A stretch of 51,732 nucleotides of DNA. It comes from UBA7672 sp964529555. Lineage in GTDB: Bacteria > Pseudomonadota > Alphaproteobacteria > Caulobacterales > Hyphomonadaceae. Shown here piece by piece: positions 39,854-48,289 of this stretch (its first letter is position 1; each line of letters starts with the position of its first letter). The notes beneath the pieces were generated by a model. That model saw only the letters and a list, made by a program, of their open reading frames with translations. It had not been told where the DNA came from and did no database searches. The stretch covers positions 1 through 51,732 of the forward strand of contig CAZGWV010000011.1 in NCBI GenBank assembly GCA_964529555.1, read 5' to 3'. A program made the position numbers and the translations under genes.

Positions 39854-41818
39854 ATGTTCCGCGTTGATCCCCGACAGATTTTCCTTGGCGCAGCGATGCT
39901 TGCCATCGTTGCCGCGTGCGCAGAGCCGGCGCCCGTGCAGCCACCCGCCGATGATTCCTCGATCGCTGTGGGTGATGCTGCACTGACGGCTGTCGTGGGA
40001 AATCAGAACGGGAAGGAGCTATACGAAGCGCGCTGCGCGACGTGTCACGACCAGCCGACGGATCGCACGCCGCATCGCGATGTTCTTGCGAAGAACCCGC
40101 CGACCTTCATTCTTGCAGCCATGCGCAGCGGTATCATGCAGCCGATGGCGGCAGGGCTCAGCGAAGACGAAATGAAAGCGATCGCGCTTTATCTCAGCCC
40201 GGTGGATGGCGGGCGCGGAACGGCGGGAGATCCCGACTCGAATGCGATCTGGGGTCCATCCTCCGCGGAAATGCCGATGGATGCGCCGATATGCGAGGGG
40301 CCAACTCCGGCGGTGAACCTCGCCGCTGCTGACAAGTGGATGGGCTGGAGTGCGGGTACTGACAATGCCCGCTACCAGAAGCGTCCGGGGCTGGCCGCAG
40401 CCGATGTTTCGAAGCTGAAGGTGAAATGGGCGTTCCACTATCCGGGGTCCAAGAACGGGCAGGCGACGATTGTCGGCGATCGCCTTTTCGTGACGTCGAT
40501 GTCGGGCGCGGTCTATGCGTTGAATGCCAGGACAGGCTGCGCGTACTGGCGGCACGACTCTGGCGCGGCGACGCGCTCGAGCGTCCATCTTGGAGCCATG
40601 CCGGCGGGGTCGGGCGTAAAGACGGCGCTCTATTACTCCGATTGGACCAAGAGCGCCGTGGCGCTCGACGCCGATACGGGCAAGGAGATCTGGCGCACGC
40701 AGATCGAGACCGAAACGGGCGTGCAGATGACCGGGTCGCCGACGCTGTGGGACGGCGTGCTGCTCGTGCCGATCTCGACCGGCAACGAAGCTTTCGCGAC
40801 CAACGACAATTATGAATGCTGCCGTTTCATCGGTTCGCTGGTCGCGCTCGATGCATACACAGGCAAGGTGCTCTGGAAAACCTATACGACCGACCAGAAG
40901 AACATGCCTTACCGTCTGAACGCCAAGGGACAGCAGATGTGGGGGCCGGCTGGCGGCTCGATCTGGTCAGCGCCCACGATCGATCCTGTTCGCAACCTCG
41001 TCTACGTCTCCACGTCGAACTCGCATACGGATGCGCCACACGATGGTTCCAATTCCGTCATGGCGATGGAGCTACGCACGGGCAAGGTGGTGTGGAAGAA
41101 TCAGGTTTGGCCGGACGACAACTATATCATCGGGTGCCCGCGCGCCGCGAACTGCCCGGCTGTTCTTGGTCCCGACTTTGCGCTTGGCGCATCGCCGATC
41201 CTGCATACGCAGAAGAACGGGCGGCAGCTCCTGCTTGCAGGGCAGAAGTCCGGCATCCTGTGGGCGCTTGATCCGGCTGACGGCGGCAAGCTCGTGTGGC
41301 AAACGCGCCTGTCGCCAGGCAGCGCGCTCGGCGGCATCGAGTTCGGTCCTGCCGCCGATGAAGACAAGGTCTATGTCGCCATCTCTGACGTGGTGACGCG
41401 CGAGGGCGCCAAGCCGGGCCTTTATGCGTTGAACATCAGTGACGGCAGCCTCGCCTGGAGCGCGCCATCGCCGGTTGCGCCATGCCGCTGGAGCAACATC
41501 TATTGCAGCCCGGCCATATCGCAGGCCGTCACGGTCATTCCAGGCGCCGTCTTCGCGGGCGCGATGAATGGCCATTTCCGCGCCTACGACACAGCCAACG
41601 GCAAGGTTCTGTGGGATTTCAACACGGCCACTGCATCGATGACATCCGTGCTCGGCAGGCCGGTATCCGGCGGTGTCATGGACGGCGCAGGTCCAACGGT
41701 CGCTGGCGGGATGGTTTACGTCCATTCTGGCTACGCCGGCCGGCAGACCGGCAACCCGAACGACCTGTCGGGGCGCGATGGCAACGTGCTGATCGCCTTC
41801 TCGGTCGACGGCAAATAG
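39854..41818 (+). CDS. pvaA: polyvinyl-alcohol-dehydrogenase-like quinohaemoprotein
   Basis: This 654-residue protein combines an N-terminal cytochrome c domain with CATCH (residues 61-65) and an eight-blade PQQ-type beta-propeller. Repeated blade motifs include GAVYALNARTGCAYWRHDS, VALDADTGKEIWRT, VALDAYTGKVLWKT, MAMELRTGKVVWKN and WALDPADGG. Size and layout match polyvinyl alcohol dehydrogenase of Sphingopyxis, which oxidises secondary alcohols of the polymer to 1,3-diketones and passes electrons through haem c. A lipobox-like VAAC (C22) suggests a lipoprotein. It starts at the ATG at 39854, with GAGAGG upstream. The next gene encodes the matching diketone hydrolase. The real substrate may be another polyol or secondary alcohol. 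The symbol follows the known PVA pathway and is by homology only. Confidence 0.85.
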   Translation: MFRVDPRQIFLGAAMLAIVAACAEPAPVQPPADDSSIAVGDAALTAVVGNQNGKELYEARCATCHDQPTDRTPHRDVLAKNPPTFILAAMRSGIMQPMAAGLSEDEMKAIALYLSPVDGGRGTAGDPDSNAIWGPSSAEMPMDAPICEGPTPAVNLAAADKWMGWSAGTDNARYQKRPGLAAADVSKLKVKWAFHYPGSKNGQATIVGDRLFVTSMSGAVYALNARTGCAYWRHDSGAATRSSVHLGAMPAGSGVKTALYYSDWTKSAVALDADTGKEIWRTQIETETGVQMTGSPTLWDGVLLVPISTGNEAFATNDNYECCRFIGSLVALDAYTGKVLWKTYTTDQKNMPYRLNAKGQQMWGPAGGSIWSAPTIDPVRNLVYVSTSNSHTDAPHDGSNSVMAMELRTGKVVWKNQVWPDDNYIIGCPRAANCPAVLGPDFALGASPILHTQKNGRQLLLAGQKSGILWALDPADGGKLVWQTRLSPGSALGGIEFGPAADEDKVYVAISDVVTREGAKPGLYALNISDGSLAWSAPSPVAPCRWSNIYCSPAISQAVTVIPGAVFAGAMNGHFRAYDTANGKVLWDFNTATASMTSVLGRPVSGGVMDGAGPTVAGGMVYVHSGYAGRQTGNPNDLSGRDGNVLIAFSVDGK

Positions 41819-41838
41819 AAACGAGCAGGGAGAGACAC

Positions 41839-42906
41839 ATGCGCAAGGCCATTCTGGGTTTCACAGCGGCTCTCTTGGCGACGGCATGCGCCTCGCCGCA
41901 GCAGGAAAGCGCCGACGCCGGTTTCTGGCGCTGCCCGGACGGCTATGAGGTGAAGGAAGGCCTGAACACCAACTTTCCGAGCGATGGCATGATGCGCGCC
42001 TTCGTGGTCGTGCCGCCGAAGAACGCTGCGGGCGCGGCGCCTGTGTGGGTTCCGCTGTCGGGAACCGTGGAGTCGGCCAACGCCAACCTCAATGTCGCGC
42101 GTTCGGGCGCCAATGCGCTTCTGGCGAATGAGGGCGCGATGGTGATCGGTCCGGTACGCCAGTGCGCCGAGCAGAACCCGGATACGGGCTTCAAGGAGTG
42201 CGATGGCGTCGGCTCGAATGGCTGGAACTGGAAGCCGTGGAACGATGGCCGAGCGGCTAATGCCGAGGGCGAGAAGTGGAAAACGGACGCCGGGCCGGAC
42301 TCTCGTTTTTTCGAGGCCATGGTCCGCTGCGTCGGTACGAAATTCCAGCTCGACGAGAAGCGTCTGTTCATTGGCGGCATCTCGGCGGGCGGCACGGTCA
42401 CCAATCGCGTGCTGACTTTCAACTCGGACTTCTGGGCCGGCGGCATGCCGCTATCGGGCGAGTGGTATGTGTCGAACGATGACGGCTCCGCATTGTCGTT
42501 CAACGACGGGCGGGCGGCGGTGGCGGCTAACCCGACCAAGATCTTCCAGGGGCGTATCGGACCTTATCCGCTGCCAAGCAGCCTTTCGCCGCTTGTTGTG
42601 ATCACGGTGTGGGGCGGAGAAAAAGACCTATGGGATTGCGGCCCGCCGCTGGGTCTCTGCTCGGACTACCGTCCCTCGACGCAAGCCGGCGCCAACTATT
42701 TCGCCTCGCTTCCGAACGTGGTGCATGTCGCGTGCTCGTCCACGCATGGGCACATGTGGCCACAGATCAACATGCAGGCGTTCAACGCCTGGGCGCTGAA
42801 AACGATGGCGTCGCATCCGAAGGGATCCGATCCGAAGGCGTTCAAGCTGACGCCGCCGCCGGAAGGCTATTCCTGCAAGCTCGGAACCTATACGGACCAC
42901 TACTGA
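41839..42906 (+). CDS. pvaB: oxidised polyvinyl alcohol hydrolase-like lipoprotein
   Basis: This 355-residue alpha/beta hydrolase has a lipoprotein-type signal ending ATAC (C17) and starts at an ATG after GGGAGA. The nucleophile motif is GGISAGG with S182, followed by a histidine in SSTHGHMWP. Many paired cysteines (RCPDG, RQCAEQ, KECDG, VRCVG, DCGPPLGLC) suggest disulfides in the periplasm. Size, lipobox and GxSxG-like site agree with oxidised-PVA hydrolase (OPH), which cleaves 1,3-diketones to a methyl ketone and a carboxylic acid. It follows the dehydrogenase gene by 20 bases, the same order as in known PVA operons. A related beta-diketone substrate is possible. Assignment is by motif and context. 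Confidence 0.83.
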   Translation: MRKAILGFTAALLATACASPQQESADAGFWRCPDGYEVKEGLNTNFPSDGMMRAFVVVPPKNAAGAAPVWVPLSGTVESANANLNVARSGANALLANEGAMVIGPVRQCAEQNPDTGFKECDGVGSNGWNWKPWNDGRAANAEGEKWKTDAGPDSRFFEAMVRCVGTKFQLDEKRLFIGGISAGGTVTNRVLTFNSDFWAGGMPLSGEWYVSNDDGSALSFNDGRAAVAANPTKIFQGRIGPYPLPSSLSPLVVITVWGGEKDLWDCGPPLGLCSDYRPSTQAGANYFASLPNVVHVACSSTHGHMWPQINMQAFNAWALKTMASHPKGSDPKAFKLTPPPEGYSCKLGTYTDHY

Positions 42907-42941
42907 TCTGGTCGTTTTCCTCCCCGGTTGACGACTGAACT

Positions 42942-42964
42942 GGCTCCGGCTTGCCGCCGGAGCC
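42942..42964 (+). terminator. hairpin between hydrolase and SDR genes
   Basis: GGCTCCGGC (42942-42950) and GCCGGAGCC (42956-42964) form a perfect 9-bp stem with a TTGCC loop, 35 bases after the stop and 22 before the SDR start. The run after it is AAACTTTCT, not a clean T-tract. It may attenuate the downstream genes or stabilise the upstream mRNA rather than end transcription. Confidence 0.5.
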
Positions 42965-42986
42965 AAACTTTCTGATGGAGACTGCG

Positions 42987-43790
42987 ATGGGCGAGCGCCT
43001 GACGGGCAAGGTTGCGCTGATCACCGGCGGCACGAGCGGGATCGGCGAGGCCACTGTCGCGTTGTTCGTCGCCGAGGGCGCGAAGGTGGTCTTCACGGGC
43101 CGCAATGCCGGGAAGGGCGCCGAGATGGCGAGCGCCCTGGGCGCGAACGCGCGTTTCTTTCAGTCCGACGTCAGCCAGGAGGCTCAGATCAAGGCGTCCA
43201 TCGACGAGACAGTGAAGGCCTTCGGCAGGATGGATGTGCTGTTCAACAATGCCGGCGGCCCGACGCGGGGCGAGGTCGATACGGTGACGCATGATGATTT
43301 CCGGCACGCGACGGATCTGCTACTGGGCTCCGTGATCTTCGGAATCCGGCATGCCGCGCCGATTATGAAGGCGCAGGGGACAGGGGCGATCATCAACAAT
43401 GCCAGCGTCTCGTCCAACCGCACGCATATGGGTGAGTACCTCTACTCGATCATGAAGGCCGGCGTCGTTCATGCGACGCGCATGGCCGGAATGGAGTTGG
43501 GTCGGCACGGCATCAGCGTGAATTGCATTTCGCCGGGAGCGATCGCGACGCCAATCTTCTTCGGCGGATCGGCCAAGGCTGCGGGTATGGAAGCCGGCAA
43601 GGCTGACGCAAAGCTGGAGAAGCTGACGAGCAACCTTTCCAAGGCGACACCTCTGCGCCGCTCGGGCTTGCCGAAAGACATCGCGGTTGCGGCGCTCTTT
43701 CTCGCCAGCGATGAGGGGCGCTATATCAACTGCCACGATCTGGTGGTCGACGGCGGCATGACCGCCGGTGGTCGCGTGAACTACGAGTAG
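42987..43790 (+). CDS. short-chain dehydrogenase/reductase
   Basis: This protein of about 267 residues is a classical SDR. GKVALITGGTSGIGEATVALF carries the TGxxxGxG cofactor motif, and FTGRN follows strand 2, which may favour NADP. DVLFNNAGGPT is the NNAG motif. INNASVSSN with YLYSIMKAGVVHATR gives catalytic Ser, Tyr and Lys (YSIMK), and ISPGAIATP ends the core. I start it at the ATG at 42987, with GGAG six bases upstream, rather than at 42975. Its stop is three bases before the acetoacetyl-CoA synthetase gene. It probably interconverts a hydroxy and a keto intermediate, such as a 3-hydroxy and a 3-oxo acid, released by the hydrolase. That is inference. Confidence 0.92.
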   Translation: MGERLTGKVALITGGTSGIGEATVALFVAEGAKVVFTGRNAGKGAEMASALGANARFFQSDVSQEAQIKASIDETVKAFGRMDVLFNNAGGPTRGEVDTVTHDDFRHATDLLLGSVIFGIRHAAPIMKAQGTGAIINNASVSSNRTHMGEYLYSIMKAGVVHATRMAGMELGRHGISVNCISPGAIATPIFFGGSAKAAGMEAGKADAKLEKLTSNLSKATPLRRSGLPKDIAVAALFLASDEGRYINCHDLVVDGGMTAGGRVNYE

Positions 43791-43793
43791 ACA

Positions 43794-45797
43794 ATGCCAG
43801 TCGATACCAGCATCCCGCAGATCCGTCTCTATCAGACTTGGCTGAAGGAAACGCTTGGCCTTTCCTTCGCCGACTATGAAGCGCTGTGGCGCTGGTCAGT
43901 GACGGATGTGGAGACGTTCTGGCGTTCGATCTGGGACTACAACGAGATGACGTCGCCGACGCCCTTCGAGAAGGCGCTGGCGAAGGAGCAGATGCCGGGA
44001 GCAATCTGGTTCCCCGGCGCACAGGTGAACTACGCGCGACAGGCGTTGCGCCATGGCGCAAAGGCGCATGCGGCGGGGCATCCGGCGATCATCGCCGAGA
44101 ACGAACTGGGCGAAGTGCGTGAGCTGTCGTGGCCGGAGTTGACGCGGCAGGTCGCCTCCGTGGCGCTGACATTGCGCAAGCTGGGCGTGACGCGCGGCGA
44201 TCGCGTGGCGGCCTATTTGCCGAACACACCGGACGCGGTGGTCGCGTTTCTGGCTGTCGCGAGTATCGGCGCCATCTGGAGCGTGTGCGCACCGGACATG
44301 GGCGTCCCCGCAATTGTCGATCGTTTCCGGCAGATCGAACCGAAAGTCCTGATTGCTGCGGATGGCGTACACTATGCCGGGCGGGCAATGGATCGCAGCG
44401 CCATCGTGGCGGGCCTGCGCGAGGCGTTGCCGAGCGTCCAAAGCCTCGTGCTGCTGGAAACGCCGTTTGCGGCGCAGCGGCTACCTGCAGAAGCCACATT
44501 TGTCGAGGCTGTCTCGCTCGCGGAGGCTGAAGTTGAGGCCTTCGAGCCTGAGTGGTTGCCTTTCGATCATCCGTTGTGGGTCCTCTATTCCAGCGGCACG
44601 ACTGGCCTTCCGAAGCCGATCGTCCACGGTCATGGCGGCGTGTTGCTGTCCGCTATGGCGAACGGTTTGCACAGCGATCTCGGTCCAAGCTTCGAGGCCA
44701 ACACGGCTGGCGAACGGTTCCATTGGTACTCGTCGACCGGATGGGTGATGTGGAACAGCCAGATCGGCGGCTTGCTCGGCGGCGCCACCATCTGCATCTA
44801 CGATGGCAGCCCGATGGGCCCGCGCGACAATCCTGACTGGGGTGTGCTGTGGCGCTTCGCGGCGAAGCATCGCGTGACTTATTTCGGAGCAGGGGCGGCC
44901 TTCTACGGCAATTGCATGAAAGCCGGGCTGGAGCTGACTGCGTGCGGCGACCTTTCGCGTATCCGGGCAATCGGGACGACGGGATCGCCGCTTCCGCCAG
45001 ATGTACAGGCGTGGGGCACGCAGCAGTTTGCGGCGGCGGGGACGCCAGACATTTGGTGGTACAACATTTCCGGCGGCACAGACATCGTCGCCGCCTTTGC
45101 GGGCGGTTGCCGCGAGTTGCCGAAACAGCCGGGGCGCATGCAGTGCCGCATGCTCGGCACGGCAACCGAAGCCTGGGACGAGGATGGCAAGCCCCGGATC
45201 GGGCAGGTGGGTGAGCTAGTCTGCGTGCGCCCGCTGCCCTCTATGCCGCTCTATTTCTGGAATGACCCAGGCGGCGAGCGATATCTCTCGTCCTATTTCG
45301 ATCTCTATCCCGGCATCTGGCGTCACGGCGACTGGCTGCTGGTGCATCCCGATGGCAGCTGCGAGATATCGGGGCGCAGCGACGCGACCATCAACCGCAA
45401 TGGCGTGCGTATGGGCACAAGCGAGATCTACTCCGCTGTCGAGCGTCTGCCTCAAATCCTCGACTCCATGGTCGTCGAACTGGAGCAGGGCGGCGGCGAG
45501 AGCAGTCTGATCCTGTTCGTCGTCCTGGCGCCCGGCGTCGCGCTGGATTCAGCGCTCAAAACAGCCATCGATGCCGCTATCCGAGGCGCGCTGTCGCCGC
45601 GCTTCTGCCCGGACCGAGTGATCGAGGCGCCCGGCATCCCGCGCACGCTGTCGGGCAAGAAGCAGGAAATTCCCATCAAGCGCATGATGCAGGGCCGCCC
45701 CATCGAAAAGGCGATCAACCGCGAAGCAATGGCCAATCCCGAAGTGCTCGGCTGGTATGCGGATCTGAGGCGCACGCATGAAGGAGATCGAGCCTGA
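43794..45797 (+). CDS. aacS: acetoacetyl-CoA synthetase (acetoacetate-CoA ligase)
   Basis: This 667-residue protein is of the long ANL type used for acetoacetate. The N-terminal region (FADYEALWRWSVTDVETFWRSIWDY), PGAIWFPGAQVNYARQAL, the P-loop YSSGTTGLPKPIVHGHGG near residue 265, FHWYSSTGWVMWN, and WYNISGGTDIVAAFAGG are hallmarks of AacS. The C-terminal catalytic lysine occurs in RTLSGKKQEIPIKRM. It would use ATP and CoA to activate acetoacetate or a longer 3-oxo acid, which fits short beta-keto acids produced when an oxidised polyketone chain is hydrolysed. The start ATG lies three bases after the SDR stop; no strong ribosome-binding site, so coupling is likely. Confidence 0.93.
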   Translation: MPVDTSIPQIRLYQTWLKETLGLSFADYEALWRWSVTDVETFWRSIWDYNEMTSPTPFEKALAKEQMPGAIWFPGAQVNYARQALRHGAKAHAAGHPAIIAENELGEVRELSWPELTRQVASVALTLRKLGVTRGDRVAAYLPNTPDAVVAFLAVASIGAIWSVCAPDMGVPAIVDRFRQIEPKVLIAADGVHYAGRAMDRSAIVAGLREALPSVQSLVLLETPFAAQRLPAEATFVEAVSLAEAEVEAFEPEWLPFDHPLWVLYSSGTTGLPKPIVHGHGGVLLSAMANGLHSDLGPSFEANTAGERFHWYSSTGWVMWNSQIGGLLGGATICIYDGSPMGPRDNPDWGVLWRFAAKHRVTYFGAGAAFYGNCMKAGLELTACGDLSRIRAIGTTGSPLPPDVQAWGTQQFAAAGTPDIWWYNISGGTDIVAAFAGGCRELPKQPGRMQCRMLGTATEAWDEDGKPRIGQVGELVCVRPLPSMPLYFWNDPGGERYLSSYFDLYPGIWRHGDWLLVHPDGSCEISGRSDATINRNGVRMGTSEIYSAVERLPQILDSMVVELEQGGGESSLILFVVLAPGVALDSALKTAIDAAIRGALSPRFCPDRVIEAPGIPRTLSGKKQEIPIKRMMQGRPIEKAINREAMANPEVLGWYADLRRTHEGDRA

Positions 45798-45832
45798 CGC
45801 GGTTGCCTGCGCCGGACGCCGATTGGAATGCC

Positions 45833-47035
45833 ATGGCAAAAGCCTCCAAGTATGATCTCCGCAAGGGCGCGATAATCCGCGTCGCCACAGACATCATGAA
45901 CCGCAAGGGTGTGCGAGGGATGACCCATGCGCTCGTCGCCGCCGAACTGGATCTCGTGCCGCGCGCTGTAGGCTACTATTTTCGCCGCAAGGAAGATCTG
46001 GCCGCCGCCTGCTATTCGCGTTCCATCGACCGCATGAATACTCACGTCGATGAAGCCCTGAAGCAGGCAACGGCTGCCGACGCGCTACATGCCCTCGTGA
46101 AATCCTTCTTCGAAAGTCAGCGCAAAGTCGCCATCGGCGAGATCGAGCCCATCGCCTGGTTCGAGGAAATGCGCACACTGAGCGATGAAAACACCGGGCG
46201 CGCTTTCACCGACATGTTCCGCAAGGTCCGAAACGTTTTCACGATGCCTGGCGCCCCGTCCTTCGCACACGCCGAAAGCAATGCGCGTGCGCACCTTCTG
46301 CTGTCGCAGATGTTCTGGGCCGTGCTCTGGCTGCCGCGCCATAATCCCGAGGACTATCCGCGCATGGCGGAGCGCACGGTTGATATCCTGCTGAATGGAA
46401 TGGCGGGTCGCAAGGTCGCATGGACGCCGCCGGTGCTGGCCACTGCCCCTGACAACGATGACGGCCCGGATTTCCTCACCGCCGGGACCGAATTGATCAA
46501 TGAGAACGGGTATCTCGGCGCCTCAGTCGAAAAGATCGCAGCGCGTCTCAACGTCACCAAGGGCGCTTTCTATCATCACAACGAAACCAAGGACGAACTG
46601 GTCGAGCATTGTTTCGAGCGGACATGGAGCATCTTGCGGGATGCACAGCAGACCGCGGATGCGGTCGCTTCAAGCGGCCTCATGAATCTGGCGGCGCAAG
46701 CGATCGCGATGGTCGGCGGCCAGGTGTCCGGCAGGCGGCCCCTGTTGCGCACATCGGCGCTCGCGGCCGCCCCCGAAGAGATGCGACCGCGTCTGATGGC
46801 AGGCTTTGACCGGATAACTGCGCGATATGCCAGCGTGGTTAGCGATGGGATTGGCGATGAATCCATTCGTCCGCTCGACACGTTGACGGCCGCGCAGATC
46901 ATCTCTGGAGCCATCAACGCAGCCGCAGAGCTTCGTTATTGGGCGCCGGGGCTTACGCCGAAGACCGCCGAACTCTACTATATTCGTCCGATGTTCACAG
47001 GCATCCTGCACGCGACAGCAAACGACAAAGGCTAA
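45833..47035 (+). CDS. fused tandem TetR-family regulator
   Basis: This protein of about 400 residues contains two complete TetR modules in one chain. Module 1 has LRKGAIIRVATDIMNRKGVRGMTHALVAAELDLVPRAVGYYFRRKEDLAAACYSRSI. Module 2 has FLTAGTELINENGYLGASVEKIAARLNVTKGAFYHHNETKDELVEHCFERTW. Each is followed by a helical effector region. TetR proteins normally dimerise from chains of about 200 residues, so this could act as a built-in pseudo-dimer or hold two different DNA-reading heads. I start it at the ATG at 45833; a TTG at 45803 is possible. It is the last gene of the PVA-type operon and probably controls it. No operator was identified. Confidence 0.88.
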   Translation: MAKASKYDLRKGAIIRVATDIMNRKGVRGMTHALVAAELDLVPRAVGYYFRRKEDLAAACYSRSIDRMNTHVDEALKQATAADALHALVKSFFESQRKVAIGEIEPIAWFEEMRTLSDENTGRAFTDMFRKVRNVFTMPGAPSFAHAESNARAHLLLSQMFWAVLWLPRHNPEDYPRMAERTVDILLNGMAGRKVAWTPPVLATAPDNDDGPDFLTAGTELINENGYLGASVEKIAARLNVTKGAFYHHNETKDELVEHCFERTWSILRDAQQTADAVASSGLMNLAAQAIAMVGGQVSGRRPLLRTSALAAAPEEMRPRLMAGFDRITARYASVVSDGIGDESIRPLDTLTAAQIISGAINAAAELRYWAPGLTPKTAELYYIRPMFTGILHATANDKG

Positions 47036-47106
47036 GCCGGCGCTGGCGGGCTAATGCTATCTGGTCTCTGGTTAGGGCCGAGGTTATTGGCCTTTGGGAG
47101 GCGCCA

Positions 47107-47335
47107 ATGGCGCGAATGCCCTGCAAGCGGCGCCGCTTCCCAGTCGCCGCGATTCAGCACGCCGTTTGGCTGTATCTTCGCTCCACACTCAGCCAGCGCG
47201 ATGTTGAAGAGATGCTCGCTCAACGTGGCGTCGATGTTGCCTACGAGACAGTCCGCGCCTGGACGCCAAATTCGGCCCGAAGATCACCGCCAACCTTCGT
47301 CGTCGCGAACTGCCGCCACCCAGTTCGCGTCCGAC
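47107..47335 (+). pseudogene. truncated IS6-family transposase
   Basis: The ATG at 47107 opens MARMPCKRRRFPVAAIQHAVWLYLRSTLSQRDVEEMLAQRGVDVAYETVRAW, an excellent IS6-family N-terminus including the helix-turn-helix. A one-base loss near 47264 shifts the frame; the next frame continues AKFGPKITANLRRRELPPP-like sequence. The gene then ends abruptly before the barrel-protein gene. This is the best-preserved copy of the 5' end; the catalytic region is missing. It fills most of 47036-47350. Confidence 0.88.
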
Positions 47336-47350
47336 GATCCCTCGCCTTGC

Positions 47351-48289
47351 TCAGAACGAGTGACGGAGCGACAGGCCGACAGACGTGTCGAAAGCGTCGA
47401 ATTCGGAGAGGAAGAAGCTCGAGTCCTGGTCTTCATAGGCGACGCTGGCCGAGACGCTCATATTATGTGACGGGCGCCAGACGAGTGAGGCGCTGATCCC
47501 TGTTGTGGTGTCTTCGCGCTCGGTGAACGTCACATCTTCGTAGAAGTTGTCATAGATGCGCTCCGAGATGGACGCACGCGCGGAAGCAAGCCATTCCGGC
47601 GCGATGACGTAGAGGACATCGAGAGAGGCCGTGGCTGCGAGGCTGTTATTTTCTGACACACCGGACCATTGTCTCGTCACCCCTATGCCGGGGCGCAGCA
47701 GAAGTTGGTCGGAAAGCCGCCAGTTGGTGCTGAGGTTGCCAGAAAGTCCATAGAAGCTGGTTTCGTTGTCGAACTGGTCGTCGAACGCATAGCCGCCAAA
47801 CGCAATCAGTGACCCATAGATCGGCCCCAACACCGGCGCGCCGACCGCTGCTGTAATTGAAACGCCGCGGCTGGAGGCAGCGTCGGTGTTGAAATAGTCG
47901 CGGGCGTCCACGTTAAGAGCTGCGGAGAAGTCCACGGTTCCCCCGAGTCGCGTAGCGACACCGATACTGGCGCCCAGGCCGCCATACCAATCCTCGCCGC
48001 CATTGATCGCGGTGCGCGTTGGGTTGGTGCTGTGGCCCAATCCCGCGTTGCCCGATATGAAGAAAATGTCGTTGACGGTGAGAACATAGATTCCCGCCTC
48101 GCCGTCGATCTCATTCTCTCCACTTTCGTCTGCGCCACGCGGCCCGTCGACCGCCTGGCCGATCGTACGGTTCAGGATTTCGCCCTGGATAACGACGTCC
48201 TCGATGGGCGGGGTAACCTGTGCGAACGCGGCAGGCGCGAGCACGGTTATTGTCGCCGCAGTGACGGCAAAGGTTGCAAGCCGTGTCAT
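47351..48289 (-). CDS. outer-membrane beta-barrel protein
   Basis: This 312-residue protein has a signal peptide (TRLATFAVTAATITVLAPAAFAQ). About twelve alternating strands follow, rich in Gly, Ser and aromatic residues (YVLTVNDIFFISGNAGLGHSTN, GISASLVWRPSHNMSVSASVAYEDQD). It ends SVGLSLRHSF with the terminal Phe used for barrel insertion. A short N-terminal stretch (TPPIEDVVIQGEILNRTIGQAVDGPRGADESGENEIDG) precedes the barrel. I do not recognise a specific family. Its start overlaps the end of the 793-residue gene as ATGA, so it is the last member of a coupled three-gene leftward operon. It could be the pore or receptor for that exported system. Confidence 0.82.
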   Translation of the reverse strand: MTRLATFAVTAATITVLAPAAFAQVTPPIEDVVIQGEILNRTIGQAVDGPRGADESGENEIDGEAGIYVLTVNDIFFISGNAGLGHSTNPTRTAINGGEDWYGGLGASIGVATRLGGTVDFSAALNVDARDYFNTDAASSRGVSITAAVGAPVLGPIYGSLIAFGGYAFDDQFDNETSFYGLSGNLSTNWRLSDQLLLRPGIGVTRQWSGVSENNSLAATASLDVLYVIAPEWLASARASISERIYDNFYEDVTFTEREDTTTGISASLVWRPSHNMSVSASVAYEDQDSSFFLSEFDAFDTSVGLSLRHSF

